Position numbers and translations under genes: made by a program | The notes under the pieces: model-generated | What the model saw: only the letters and a program-made list of their open reading frames with translations | Told to the model about the DNA's origin: nothing | The model's database searches: none | Assembly (NCBI RefSeq): GCF_000568815.1 | Contig: NZ_CP007201.1 | Location: 682,001-746,000 of the forward strand | Reading direction: 5' to 3' | DNA from: Sulfurospirillum multivorans DSM 12446 | GTDB taxonomy: Bacteria > Campylobacterota > Campylobacteria > Campylobacterales > Sulfurospirillaceae | DNA length: 64,000 bases | Shown: positions 53,352 to 62,592 of the stretch, one piece after another | Position numbering within the stretch: the stretch's first letter is position 1 | Layout of the letters: the number at the start of each line of letters is the position of its first letter

Positions 53352-53465
53352 ACGTTGATTATAGCATGTTTGGGCTTTGCGCTGCTTGGTTGCGGTTACA
53401 AAGGACCTCCTGTTTACGACGATGGCAACACAACGGCAAAAACATCCAAGAAATCACTTTACTAA
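53322..53465 (+). CDS. LptM-like small lipoprotein (47 aa)
   Basis: ATG at 53322, TAA at 53463-53465, directly abutting the nadB ATG. The signal peptide has a basic start (MRNYTFR), a hydrophobic core and the lipobox LLGC (Cys at residue 24). The mature peptide begins CGYKGPPVYDD and ends in a Thr/Lys/Ser-rich tail. C-G-x-K-G-P is the hallmark of LptM (YifL), an outer-membrane lipoprotein that helps LptD mature; lptD is 7 kb downstream. The ribosome-binding site is weak (GAAGG 12 bases away). Short, but the motif is specific. Confidence 0.75.
   Translation: MRNYTFRIFHTLIIACLGFALLGCGYKGPPVYDDGNTTAKTSKKSLY
53358..53366 (-). promoter_or_regulatory. Extended -10 promoter of the DUF721-uvrC array, inside the lipoprotein gene
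   Basis: Minus strand TGCTATAAT, then six bases, then ATG at 53351. With standard spacing transcription would begin at the ATG itself, giving a leaderless mRNA. It lies within the coding sequence of the opposite-strand LptM-like gene. Confidence 0.5.
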
Positions 53466-54926
53466 ATGAAAACATCGTACGATGTGCTGATTATTGGTAC
53501 GGGTATTGCGGGACTTAACACCGCTTTAGCACTTCCAAAGTCATTAAGCGTTTTGATCGTTTCCAAAGATTACGCGTGGGAGTGCAATACCTTTTACGCG
53601 CAAGGGGGCGTTGCGGTTGCGAAAGATGACGCCGACATCCCTTTACATGTAAACGATACATTAAGCGCTGGAGCAGGACATTGCGACACAGAAGCGGTGA
53701 ATGTTCTCTGTTCAGAAGGTCCTGCTGCCATCAAGCGCTTGATCGATCGAGGATTTAAGTTTGACACCGATGAAGCAGGCAATCTGCTCTACACCAAAGA
53801 AGCCGCTCACAGCACCAACCGCATTTTACACGCGGGTGGCGATGCGACGGGGCGGTACATTCACCTCTTTTTAATGGAACAGCTGCCTTTTCCTATTTTA
53901 TACAACACGCACGTAACCGATCTGCTCCTTGATGAGGGAACCTGTTATGGTGCGCGTGTTTTTCACAACGATACCATTTTCAATCTCTATGCACGCAAAG
54001 TGATTATCGCCAGTGGTGGCGTGGGATCACTGTATGAGTACCATACCAATGCACGCACCATCAGTGCCGATATGCAAGGGATCTGTTTAAACCATGGTAT
54101 TGCGCTGTGCGACATGGAGATGATGCAGTTTCATCCGACTGCGTTTGTTTTGGGAAACAGTGTTCGCAAACAGCTTTTAAGCGAGTCTTTACGCGGTGAA
54201 GGTGCCCTGGTGGTGGATGAAGAGGGCAAACGTTTTGTGTTTGAGTATGATCCAAGGGGTGAGCTTGCTCCTCGCGATGTAGTGAGTCGTGCCATTTTTC
54301 AGTACAAACAAAAAACGCACAAAGAGGTGTATCTCGATCTCAGTGCATTTTCAGAAGATCATTTTAAACAACGCTTTCCGAGTATCTATTTTAATATGAC
54401 AAATATTGGTTACAATGTGCCCCATCAGAGAATTCCAATCTCTCCAGCATTTCACTATTCCATGGGAGGTATCAAAACAGATTTGCACGGCAGGGTTTTA
54501 CATGTAAACGATCTGTTTGCGGTTGGCGAATGCGCCCATACGGGAGTTCATGGCGCGAATAGATTGGCGAGTAACTCACTGCTCGAAGGCTTAGTCTTCT
54601 CCACAAGGGTTGCCAACGAAGTGATCGCAACGCAAGAATCCACAAAAACGATGAAGCGTTTTAGTGAAAGCGAAGCAGTATTGATGTGTGAAAACGATAA
54701 GGTGCTTAAAAATGAACTGCGTCACTTGATGTGGAATGACGCGGGCATTATACGTGAAAAACAGAGGTTGGAAAAGGCTCTGCAAAGGGTTGAATCGATG
54801 CTGGCATTGTCGATTGGGAAACTTTTGAGGCTGAGGCTTTTGGTTTCACGCGAGATTATTACCAGTGCATTGAAACGAAAAACGTCTTTGGGCGCACACT
54901 ACATAAAAGAGGAAGTTACACGATGA
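53466..54926 (+). CDS. nadB: L-aspartate oxidase
   Basis: 486 aa. FAD-binding GxGxxG in VLIIGTGIAGLNTALAL (residues 6-22), the second FAD segment WECNTFYAQGGVAVA, HFSMGGI-like FHYSMGGIKTDLHGRV, GECAHTGVHGANRLASNSLLEGLVF split across the cofactor site. Oxidises aspartate to iminoaspartate in NAD synthesis; under anaerobic conditions fumarate can accept the electrons. It starts right after the lipoprotein stop and overlaps nhaD by four bases. Two palindrome copies (cores 53643, 54498) are read as LHVND. Confidence 0.96.
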   Translation: MKTSYDVLIIGTGIAGLNTALALPKSLSVLIVSKDYAWECNTFYAQGGVAVAKDDADIPLHVNDTLSAGAGHCDTEAVNVLCSEGPAAIKRLIDRGFKFDTDEAGNLLYTKEAAHSTNRILHAGGDATGRYIHLFLMEQLPFPILYNTHVTDLLLDEGTCYGARVFHNDTIFNLYARKVIIASGGVGSLYEYHTNARTISADMQGICLNHGIALCDMEMMQFHPTAFVLGNSVRKQLLSESLRGEGALVVDEEGKRFVFEYDPRGELAPRDVVSRAIFQYKQKTHKEVYLDLSAFSEDHFKQRFPSIYFNMTNIGYNVPHQRIPISPAFHYSMGGIKTDLHGRVLHVNDLFAVGECAHTGVHGANRLASNSLLEGLVFSTRVANEVIATQESTKTMKRFSESEAVLMCENDKVLKNELRHLMWNDAGIIREKQRLEKALQRVESMLALSIGKLLRLRLLVSREIITSALKRKTSLGAHYIKEEVTR

Positions 54927-56272
54927 AAATAGCGTTCGTATTATTGGTCTTGGCAAATACCATGTGGGCATCCAGTGGTCAGGATATGACAACGACATGG
55001 GTAGGAATTGCCTGTTTGATTGTGTTTGTGATCGGGTATTATATGGTCGCAACGGAAGAGAATTACCATATCAATAAAGCAAAGCCTGCTCTGTTTATGG
55101 GAACATTTATTTTTGTCTTAATTGGAATTTACAACTACATTAATGGCTTAGACAGCAGCGCATTAACACAAAGTGTTGATCATTTGATTTTAGAAATCGC
55201 TGAGATCTTTTTCTTTTTATTGGTCGCAATGACCTATATTGAGGTTTTGATTGAGCGAAGAGTGTTTGATACGCTCAAATACAACCTCGTCTCCAGAGGC
55301 TATTCGTATAAAAAGCTCTTTTGGCTTACAGGTGCGTTAGCCTTTTTTATCAGCCCCGTAGCCGATAATTTAACCACGGCGTTGATTTTATCCACTGTTT
55401 TGATTACGATTGAAAAAGAGAATCGAAAGTTTCTCGTACCTGGTGCGATTAATATCGTTGTTGCCGCTAATGCGGGTGGCGCATGGAGCCCTTTTGGGGA
55501 TATTACGACTCTGATGGCATGGATGGCAGAAAAAGCGCCTTTTACGGATTTCTTTTACCTCTTTCCTGCCGCTTTTCTAGGTTGGATTCTCACGGCATGG
55601 CTTTTATCGTTGTCTGTACCTTCAGACAAGCCTCTTTTTGATGTTTCAACAGAAGTACGCGTGCGCATTTTAAAAGGGGGAAAAGTGGTGATGGGTCTTG
55701 GCATTGTGACCATTATCTCCGCCGTTTTGTGTCAGCAACTCTTTAAATTGCCACCGATGTGGGGAATGGTCTTTGGACTTTCCCTCTTAAAGCTTTATAG
55801 TTACCAACTCAAACGAAGGCATCGTGAAGAGCTCAATACCTTTAAATCCATTGGTAAAATTGAACACGATACCCTGTTCTTCTTTTTTGGTATTTTAGCC
55901 GCTGTTGGAGGGCTTCATTTTTTAGGTTATTTGGATTTAGCTGTAAAATTGTATGATAGCCTTGGTGCAACAACGGTTAACATTGGTATCGGATTTCTCT
56001 CCGCCATTGTGGACAATGTCCCTGTCATGAGTGCGGTGTTAAAAGCCAATCCCGACATGTCCATGGACCAATGGTTACTCGTTACGATGACGGCTGGAAT
56101 TGGTGGCAGTTTGATTAGTTTTGGCTCTGCCGCAGGTGTGGGTGTAATGGGGAAACTCAGAGGTATCTACACGTTTGGAGCGCATATGAAGTATTCATGG
56201 ACCGTGCTTGCGGGTTATATTCTCTCCCTCGTAGTTTGGTACATACAGTTTGAAATACTTGATTTATATTAA
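54923..56272 (+). CDS. nhaD: Na+/H+ antiporter NhaD
   Basis: 449 aa, ion-transporter superfamily. An N-terminal signal-like helix (MKIAFVLLVLANTMWASSGQ) followed by about 12 membrane segments. Family motifs are FFISPVADNLTTALILST (about 140-157), INIVVAANAGGAWSPFGDITT (about 175-195) and the second half's GFLSAIVDNVPVMSAVLKA, each containing the conserved Asp-Asn. Exchanges sodium for protons across the inner membrane. ATGA overlap with nadB. Confidence 0.92.
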   Translation: MKIAFVLLVLANTMWASSGQDMTTTWVGIACLIVFVIGYYMVATEENYHINKAKPALFMGTFIFVLIGIYNYINGLDSSALTQSVDHLILEIAEIFFFLLVAMTYIEVLIERRVFDTLKYNLVSRGYSYKKLFWLTGALAFFISPVADNLTTALILSTVLITIEKENRKFLVPGAINIVVAANAGGAWSPFGDITTLMAWMAEKAPFTDFFYLFPAAFLGWILTAWLLSLSVPSDKPLFDVSTEVRVRILKGGKVVMGLGIVTIISAVLCQQLFKLPPMWGMVFGLSLLKLYSYQLKRRHREELNTFKSIGKIEHDTLFFFFGILAAVGGLHFLGYLDLAVKLYDSLGATTVNIGIGFLSAIVDNVPVMSAVLKANPDMSMDQWLLVTMTAGIGGSLISFGSAAGVGVMGKLRGIYTFGAHMKYSWTVLAGYILSLVVWYIQFEILDLY

Positions 56273-56285
56273 CAGAAGGAAGTAA

Positions 56286-57821
56286 ATGAAAGAAGTCCCT
56301 ATTTTAGTCTTAGATTTTGGGTCACAATACACGCAGTTGATTGCACGTAAGCTCCGTGAGAGTGGTGTTTACTGTGAGATCGTCCCGTACAATGAGAAGA
56401 TTGAGGCTATTAAAGCACGAAACCCTAAAGGTATTATTTTAAGTGGTGGTCCCGCATCGGTGTATGCTAAAGATTCGTACCATCCTGATGAGAAAGTGTA
56501 CACACTGGGGCTTCCGATTTTAGGTATCTGTTATGGTATGCAGCTTTTAACACAATATTTTGGTGGCAGTGTGATTCCTGCGACGCATCAAGAGTATGGC
56601 AAGGCTGAACTCAAATTTGAAAGTGACGATAAAATTTTCAAAGATACGAAATGCAGACAAATTGTCTGGATGAGTCATGGCGATAAGGTTGAAACATTAC
56701 CTGCGGGATTTGAGAAAATTGGCTACAGTGAAAATTCACCGTATGCGGCCATTGCCGATGTCAAACGTAGTATTTACGCGTTTCAGTTTCATCCAGAGGT
56801 GTTTCACTCGGAGCAAGGAAGCAAGCTTCTTAAAAACTTTGCTAAGCACATTTGTGGGTGTGAAAGTACGTGGAATATGGGCTCATTTGCGAAAGAGCAA
56901 ATCGCAAAGATTCGTGAACAAGTCGGTTCTAAAAAAGTGTTGTGTGGCGTGAGCGGTGGCGTTGATAGCTCTGTGGTTGCAACCCTTTTAGCCGAAGCGA
57001 TTGGCGATCAACTTGTTTCGGTGTTTGTGGACAATGGACTCCTTCGAGCGCACGAGCGTGAGCAAGTCGAAGCGATGTTTAGAAGTCGCAATGTGCCTCT
57101 CATTACTGTCGATGCGAGTGAGAAATTTTTAAGTAGACTTGCCGGTGTGAGCGATCCTGAGAAAAAACGTAAAATCATTGGCGAAACGTTCATTGAAGTC
57201 TTTGATGAAGAGGCAAAAAAACACAATGGCATTCAGTTTTTAGCTCAAGGCACACTTTACACTGACGTGATCGAATCCGTCTCGGTCAAAGGCCCTTCTA
57301 AAACCATTAAATCGCACCATAATGTGGGCGGACTTCCTGATTGGATGACGTTTGAACTCATTGAGCCACTACGCGAAATCTTTAAAGATGAGGTTCGAAT
57401 CTTAGGCGCAGAACTTGGGCTTCCAAAAGATATGCTCTCTCGCCACCCTTTCCCGGGACCTGGTCTTGCGATTCGCATTATGGGTGAAGTGACCAAAGAG
57501 GATTTAGTGCTTTTACGAGCGGCCGATGTCATTATGCTTCAAGAGCTTCGTGCGACGGGCTATTATGAAAAAACATGGCAAGCCTTTACCGTGCTTCTCA
57601 ATGTCAAAAGTGTCGGCGTTATGGGCGATAATCGAACCTATGATAACACCATTTGTGTCAGAATCGTCGATGCAACCGATGGAATGACTGCAACCTTTGC
57701 GCACATTCCGCATACGATTTTGGAAAATATCAGCCGACGTATTATCAACGAAGTGGCTGGCATTAACCGCGTGGTGTATGACATCTCTTCCAAACCACCT
57801 GCAACGATTGAATGGGAATAA
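56286..57821 (+). CDS. guaA: GMP synthase (glutamine-hydrolysing)
   Basis: 511 aa. Class I glutamine amidotransferase domain 1-190 ([20 protein letters not shown]; nucleophile Cys in [19 protein letters not shown]), ATP-pyrophosphatase P-loop [18 protein letters not shown] (about 218-235), and the C-terminal dimerisation domain ending KPPATIEWE. Converts XMP to GMP. AGAAGGAAG precedes the ATG. hemD follows after four bases. Confidence 0.98.
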   Translation: MKEVPILVLDFGSQYTQLIARKLRESGVYCEIVPYNEKIEAIKARNPKGIILSGGPASVYAKDSYHPDEKVYTLGLPILGICYGMQLLTQYFGGSVIPATHQEYGKAELKFESDDKIFKDTKCRQIVWMSHGDKVETLPAGFEKIGYSENSPYAAIADVKRSIYAFQFHPEVFHSEQGSKLLKNFAKHICGCESTWNMGSFAKEQIAKIREQVGSKKVLCGVSGGVDSSVVATLLAEAIGDQLVSVFVDNGLLRAHEREQVEAMFRSRNVPLITVDASEKFLSRLAGVSDPEKKRKIIGETFIEVFDEEAKKHNGIQFLAQGTLYTDVIESVSVKGPSKTIKSHHNVGGLPDWMTFELIEPLREIFKDEVRILGAELGLPKDMLSRHPFPGPGLAIRIMGEVTKEDLVLLRAADVIMLQELRATGYYEKTWQAFTVLLNVKSVGVMGDNRTYDNTICVRIVDATDGMTATFAHIPHTILENISRRIINEVAGINRVVYDISSKPPATIEWE

Positions 57822-57825
57822 AAAA

Positions 57826-58452
57826 GTGATCTACCTCTTCAGCGACACAGCGTATGAGGGGGTAGTGCATCTCCCACTTTTTGAGATCGCATTTGATCCC
57901 ACTCCGATTGATTTGGAAGGGTTTGATGCGATCATCTTTACGTCCAAAAACAGTGTTAAAGCGCTTGAGCAAAATGGTACGGCGTGGAAAGCCAAAAATG
58001 CCTATGCCATCGGCGAAGGAACCGCTTCATTGATCGAGCATTTGGGTGGCCATTTGGTCTTTACATGTAAAGAATCCTACGGTGATCTTTTTGCTAAAAA
58101 TCTCCTCCCTCTAGTAGAATCCCAAAACGTCTTTTTCCCCAGAGCCAAAGAGGTTGTTTCCTCACTTTTTGAGATCTTACATGTAAACGGCATTGCCATA
58201 GAAGAGCGCATCGTGTATGAGACATACTGCAAGCAGTATCCTCTCTCTTTTGCTCCTGTGAAAGAGTCCAAACTCATCTTTACAGCACCCTCAATGGTGC
58301 GTTGTTTTTTGAAAAATTTCGCATGGGATGAGAGTTATACGGCAATTGCCATTGGTGAAAAAACAGCTTCTGCTCTGCCTTTACATGTAAACTGTAAGGT
58401 CGCTTCCACCCAAAGTATTGAGGCGTGCATCGCCTTGGCGAAAGCTCTTTAG
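57826..58452 (+). CDS. hemD: Uroporphyrinogen-III synthase
   Basis: 208 aa from the GTG at 57826, four bases after guaA; weak GGGA upstream. HemD is poorly conserved, but IIFTSKNSVKALEQNG (about 37-52), YAIGEGTASLIEHLGG, VFFPRAKEVVSSL and LIFTAPSMVRCFLKNF followed by AIAIGEKTASAL give the family's two-domain pattern with its T-S-K/P-x-x-V and I-G-x-x-T-A motifs. Closes the hydroxymethylbilane ring for heme and siroheme. Three palindrome copies in 627 bp (cores 58061, 58177, 58381). Confidence 0.87.
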   Translation: MIYLFSDTAYEGVVHLPLFEIAFDPTPIDLEGFDAIIFTSKNSVKALEQNGTAWKAKNAYAIGEGTASLIEHLGGHLVFTCKESYGDLFAKNLLPLVESQNVFFPRAKEVVSSLFEILHVNGIAIEERIVYETYCKQYPLSFAPVKESKLIFTAPSMVRCFLKNFAWDESYTAIAIGEKTASALPLHVNCKVASTQSIEACIALAKAL

Positions 58453-58466
58453 AAGCTAAAATTCTT

Positions 58467-58472
58467 TATAAT
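58467..58472 (+). promoter_or_regulatory. -10 element of the 6S RNA
   Basis: TATAAT 14 bases after the hemD stop; transcription would start near 58480, just before the closing stem of the predicted RNA. Confidence 0.55.
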
Positions 58473-58479
58473 TGAAGAA

Positions 58480-58690
58480 GTTTAGTAATTAACTTGCCTG
58501 GGTGAAGCGACAACCGTTTTCATGAGGGTCCAACAAATAGTATTAGGGAATGCGTACATTTTTGGTGTGTCTGTGGTCTTGTTTGAGCTTTGCGAAAAGT
58601 GAGAGATTGCAGCCTAAAGAAAAGGTCGACTCCCAGAAGTTGGCTTATTAGGGCCACTTCAATCACGGAACGCTCACTTGGGTTTTTACA
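58480..58690 (+). ncRNA. ssrS: Probable 6S RNA
   Basis: A 260-base gap without a credible gene lies between hemD and purD. A stem closes it: GCCTGGGTGAAGCG (58497-58510) can pair with CGCTCACTTGGGT (58671-58683), about 12 pairs with one bulge and a few G-T, followed by TTTTT. The interior can form a long imperfect rod with an open middle, the shape that lets 6S RNA mimic an open promoter and bind sigma-70 RNA polymerase. I recall epsilonproteobacterial 6S RNA lying upstream of purD. Ends are approximate; identity rests on shape and position. Confidence 0.6.
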
Positions 58691-58712
58691 TATAAATTTG
58701 GAGAAATAATTG

Positions 58713-59987
58713 ATGAAAGTCATGGTTGTTGGTAGTGGTGGCAGAGAGTATTCTATCGGGTTGGCGCTGAAGCGAGACCCCAATGTAACCGAAATTTTTT
58801 TCGCACCCGGAAATGGTGCCACCCCACAACTTGGACAAAACGTTACATGTAAAGATTATGAAGCTTTGGCGGATTTTGCCAAAGAAAATGGCATTGATCT
58901 CACCATCGTAGGCCCAGAGACGGCACTCGTTGCTGGTATCGTTGATAGTTTTAAAGCTAAAGGGCTTGTCATCTTTGGTGCTTCTAAAGCGGCTGCCAGA
59001 CTTGAAGGCTCAAAAATTTTTATGAAAAACTTTCTCTCTCGCTATTATATTCCAACCGCTAAATTTATCGAAACGAATGATGCTCAAAAAGCCAATGATT
59101 TTATCGAAACGTTAGAACTTCCTATCGTCGTAAAAGCGGATGGTCTGTGTGCTGGAAAAGGCGTAATTATCGCGCAAAGCAAAGAAGAAGCCAAAGAGGC
59201 TGTGGCGGATATGCTCAGTGGCAAAAGCTTCGGTGACGCGGGTCTTGGCGTCGTGGTTGAAGAGTTTTTAGATGGGTATGAGCTTTCATTATTTGTGATT
59301 TGCGATGGCGTGGATTATAAAATCCTTCCAGCGGCACAAGATCATAAACGCCTCAAAGACAACGACATTGGACCCAATACAGGCGGTATGGGTGCGTATG
59401 CGCCAACGCCATTGATTGATGATGTGTTGTATAAAAAAGTAGAAGAGCGCGTTATTAAGCCAACACTAGCAGGGATGCAAAATGAAAATGCTCCGTTTGA
59501 GGGTGTGCTGTTTATTGGTTTGATGATTGTGAAAAATGAGCCGATTGTTTTAGAGTACAACGTTCGTTTTGGCGATCCTGAGTGCGAAATCTTGATGCCA
59601 CTGTTAAAAACCCCTGCGAGTGAACTTTTTTACAAAGCAGCGACAGGCAATTTAAAAGAGCTTAACATCGAATTTTTTGATAAATACGCGATTGCAGTCG
59701 TGATGGCAAGTGAAAATTACCCGTACGGTGATTCAAAGCCTTCTGAAATTATTGTCGATAAAAACGTGCATGCAGGTTTAGAGAACACTCATATTTCGTA
59801 TGCGGGTGTGAGCCTTGAAGAGGGCAAACTGTATGCAACGGGTGGGCGTGTGCTTTTATGTGTGGGTGTCGGTGATAGCATCAAAGAGGCACGAGAATTT
59901 GCCTATTTACTCTGCGGACAAGTCCATTTTGCGGGTAAACAATTTAGAAGCGATATTGCATATCAGGCACTCAAACATGACAAATGA
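58713..59987 (+). CDS. purD: Phosphoribosylamine-glycine ligase
   Basis: 424 aa from the ATG at 58713 with GGAGA upstream; an in-frame TTG at 58710 is less likely. N-terminal [37 protein letters not shown]-grasp lysines in [20 protein letters not shown] (about 134-153), [19 protein letters not shown] and the metal site [12 protein letters not shown]. Second step of purine synthesis. Palindrome copy at 58843 reads as VTCK. The RDD gene overlaps the 3' end by 11 bases. Confidence 0.97.
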   Translation: MKVMVVGSGGREYSIGLALKRDPNVTEIFFAPGNGATPQLGQNVTCKDYEALADFAKENGIDLTIVGPETALVAGIVDSFKAKGLVIFGASKAAARLEGSKIFMKNFLSRYYIPTAKFIETNDAQKANDFIETLELPIVVKADGLCAGKGVIIAQSKEEAKEAVADMLSGKSFGDAGLGVVVEEFLDGYELSLFVICDGVDYKILPAAQDHKRLKDNDIGPNTGGMGAYAPTPLIDDVLYKKVEERVIKPTLAGMQNENAPFEGVLFIGLMIVKNEPIVLEYNVRFGDPECEILMPLLKTPASELFYKAATGNLKELNIEFFDKYAIAVVMASENYPYGDSKPSEIIVDKNVHAGLENTHISYAGVSLEEGKLYATGGRVLLCVGVGDSIKEAREFAYLLCGQVHFAGKQFRSDIAYQALKHDK

Positions 59988-60432
59988 AGAGTTGATTGAA
60001 AAATTTGAGAGTGAAAATATTACATTAGCCACGCTTCAAAAGCGAGGGTTAGCGTATATGATTGATGAAATTTTGATCTCTGTTTTGTTTGCATTGATCT
60101 ATTTTGATCAAATTCCTGATAATATGACGACCGAAGAGATGATAGACGCGATCAATGGTCTTTTTGGTTATGTCGTTGTGTTAAAAGTAACCTATCAAAC
60201 CTATTTTGTATGGATGTATGGGGCAACGTTGGGGAAAATTGCGATGAAAATCAAAGTCATCTCCACCGATGATTTGGAGAAACCTTCCTTTTTATTTTCA
60301 CTCAGTCGCGCTGCCTTTAGAATTGTCAGTGAGTCCATCTTTTATTTAGGTTTTGTATGGGCCGCTTTAAATCCAAAAAGAGAGACATGGCATGATAGAG
60401 TTGCCAACACGTTGGTGGTCAATGCACATTAA
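59977..60432 (+). CDS. RDD-family membrane protein
   Basis: 151 aa from the ATG at 59977 inside the purD end. After a helical cytosolic start, [20 protein letters not shown] (about 20-39) shows the R...D pattern that names the family at the first membrane helix. Two further helices lie at about 65-88 ([20 protein letters not shown]) and about 115-135, with [15 protein letters not shown] between them. Inner-membrane protein of unknown transport or scaffold role. lptD begins within its last codons. Confidence 0.85.
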   Translation: MTNEELIEKFESENITLATLQKRGLAYMIDEILISVLFALIYFDQIPDNMTTEEMIDAINGLFGYVVVLKVTYQTYFVWMYGATLGKIAMKIKVISTDDLEKPSFLFSLSRAAFRIVSESIFYLGFVWAALNPKRETWHDRVANTLVVNAH

Positions 60433-62563
60433 ATTTTTCCTTTTCACGGTGCTTTCTCTAGGAAGCTTATGGGCAGCACCTGCACAAAAAACACCCGAAC
60501 AAAAAGGCCCTCAAGATGTTGAAGTGTTGGCTGAAAATGTTACCAAACAGGGTACGTTAATTCACGCCACCAACAATGTGGTACTTTACAGCCCCAAATA
60601 CCTTATTACCGCAGATGAAGCCTACTATGACACAGCTAGTGGTGATTTGGAACTTTTTGGCAATATTACGATGTTAGAGGGTGTCAGTTATGCCTCTCGT
60701 ACAGGTCACACAAAACTCAATCTTAATACCAATATAGGTGTTTCAGATCCACTTTTCTTTTTTGATGATGAGACGAATGTATGGATCAAATGTGAAAATG
60801 CCATCCTGAATCCAGAGACCTATGTGACGCAAAAATCAATCGTTTCAAGCTGTAATACCCAAGATCCTGATTGGAAAATTGCTTTTACCTCGGGCGAATT
60901 CAACAAAGAGAGTAAATGGTTACACCTCTACAATCCCGTCTTTTACGCGAACGATGTGCCCGTTTTTTACCTTCCTTATTTTGCCTTTTCAACCGACACG
61001 ACACGCCGAACAGGACTTTTACAACCTGAATTTGGCTTTGGGAGTTCAGAGGGTTTTTATTACATGCAACCCATCTTTATTGCACCTGCAGTGGATTACG
61101 ATGTGGAGCTTCGTCCGCAAATGCGCACCAATAGGGGTGAGGGCATGCACGGAACCTATCGTTTTGTAGACTCTGCTTACTCCAATGGTGAGATCACGAC
61201 GGGCTATTTTAATGAACACAGTGATTATGCGGAAGACGAAAATCTTAACAACAGTTCGCATTATGGCTTACATGTCATGTACGATCGTAGTAAACTCTTA
61301 AGTACACAGTATGACAATCTTGAAGATGGTTTGTGGCTTGATATTAACTATCTTAACGACATTGACTATTATAATACGATGACTAATGAGACAACAAGCT
61401 ATGATAAATTAGTGACTTCACGATTTAACTATTATATAAAACAAGATCAAGACTATTATGGTGTGTATGCAAGGTATGATATTGATACCTCGAAAATATC
61501 CAATGATACTACCTTACAAGAGTTACCAACACTGCATTACCACCATTTTACATCGCCTCTAGTGTTAGATAATTTACTCTACAGTATTGATTATAAAGCT
61601 AAAAATTATACAAGAGATGAGGGGATAACGGGTTTTCAAAATGAAGTAGATGTTCCTTTGACATTGTACTTTTCCCTCTTGGCTGATTATTTACATGTAA
61701 GCATTTCAGAAAATATTTATGCATCGCACATTGCTTATGGGAACGATGATACGAAAGAAAATGAGTGGCGTTATTGGCGTAATTACCATAAAATTTCTCT
61801 TTACACGGAACTTGCAAAGCCGTATGATAATTTTTATCATACGATGTACATTGGACTTGACCATATTATTCCTAGTGCAGAAGATGAAAGTGGTATGTAT
61901 TATGATAAAGATTTTCCAACGCTCAATACGTTGGCAAAAAGTACCTCTTTAACCTTAAAAGAATTTTTTTACAATGAAGATGCTGAGAAAAAAGTGAGCC
62001 ATAAACTCAAACAGATCTATTATGACGATTACGAATACAAATACGGTGATTTAGAAAATGATCTTAAATACCATGTGAGTGACAAAATTTCACTGGGACA
62101 CAACCTTCACTTCTCACATGAATACCATAAAATTTCACGGAATCAAATCTCGATTAATTATGCTGATGATCTTTACTCAACCTCCCTTCGTTACACCTAC
62201 CAAGATGCCGTGTATAAAGAAAACACCATTTACAAAGTGGAAGAAGATGCTGCGGTTGATAAAGATTATAGCTATGTGACATTCTATGCCGATACGAAGT
62301 ATTTCACCCATTATAATCTCTTTGGAAGTGTGAATTATGATGTGAAAGACGATGAGTTTAAAGGGTGGAGTTTGGGCTTTAAGAAAAGTTTGAAATGTTG
62401 GGATTACTCTATTCAATACAGAGATACGACTACGCCTAAACTCACAAGTGTTGGTACAGATTCGGTTAACAAACAAGGTATTATGTTTATGTTTAATCTC
62501 TATCCAATGGGTAGTGTTAGCTATGATTTCTCAAGAGAGTCAGAGCAAAAAGTTACAAATTAA
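60422..62563 (+). CDS. lptD: LPS-assembly outer-membrane protein LptD
   Basis: 713 aa from the ATG at 60422; the signal peptide [18 protein letters not shown] fits this start. OstA-like periplasmic jellyroll (about 30-130: VLAENVTKQGTLIHATNN; YYDTASGDLELFGNI), a Cys at 124 and another at 144, then the beta-barrel from about residue 180 (PVFYLPYFAFSTDTTRRTG is the typical entry). The barrel is Tyr/Asn/Asp-rich. Inserts LPS into the outer leaflet with LptE. Palindrome copy at 61691 reads as LHVS. pnp follows after 29 bases. Confidence 0.93.
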   Translation: MHIKFFLFTVLSLGSLWAAPAQKTPEQKGPQDVEVLAENVTKQGTLIHATNNVVLYSPKYLITADEAYYDTASGDLELFGNITMLEGVSYASRTGHTKLNLNTNIGVSDPLFFFDDETNVWIKCENAILNPETYVTQKSIVSSCNTQDPDWKIAFTSGEFNKESKWLHLYNPVFYANDVPVFYLPYFAFSTDTTRRTGLLQPEFGFGSSEGFYYMQPIFIAPAVDYDVELRPQMRTNRGEGMHGTYRFVDSAYSNGEITTGYFNEHSDYAEDENLNNSSHYGLHVMYDRSKLLSTQYDNLEDGLWLDINYLNDIDYYNTMTNETTSYDKLVTSRFNYYIKQDQDYYGVYARYDIDTSKISNDTTLQELPTLHYHHFTSPLVLDNLLYSIDYKAKNYTRDEGITGFQNEVDVPLTLYFSLLADYLHVSISENIYASHIAYGNDDTKENEWRYWRNYHKISLYTELAKPYDNFYHTMYIGLDHIIPSAEDESGMYYDKDFPTLNTLAKSTSLTLKEFFYNEDAEKKVSHKLKQIYYDDYEYKYGDLENDLKYHVSDKISLGHNLHFSHEYHKISRNQISINYADDLYSTSLRYTYQDAVYKENTIYKVEEDAAVDKDYSYVTFYADTKYFTHYNLFGSVNYDVKDDEFKGWSLGFKKSLKCWDYSIQYRDTTTPKLTSVGTDSVNKQGIMFMFNLYPMGSVSYDFSRESEQKVTN

Positions 62564-62592
62564 AATTGAGTAAAAATTGAAGGAGCATCAGC

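Noticed and set aside
58520..58822. Open frame of 100 aa on the minus strand across the 6S region
   Set aside because: It runs from within purD back through a structured RNA region and shows no protein-like features.
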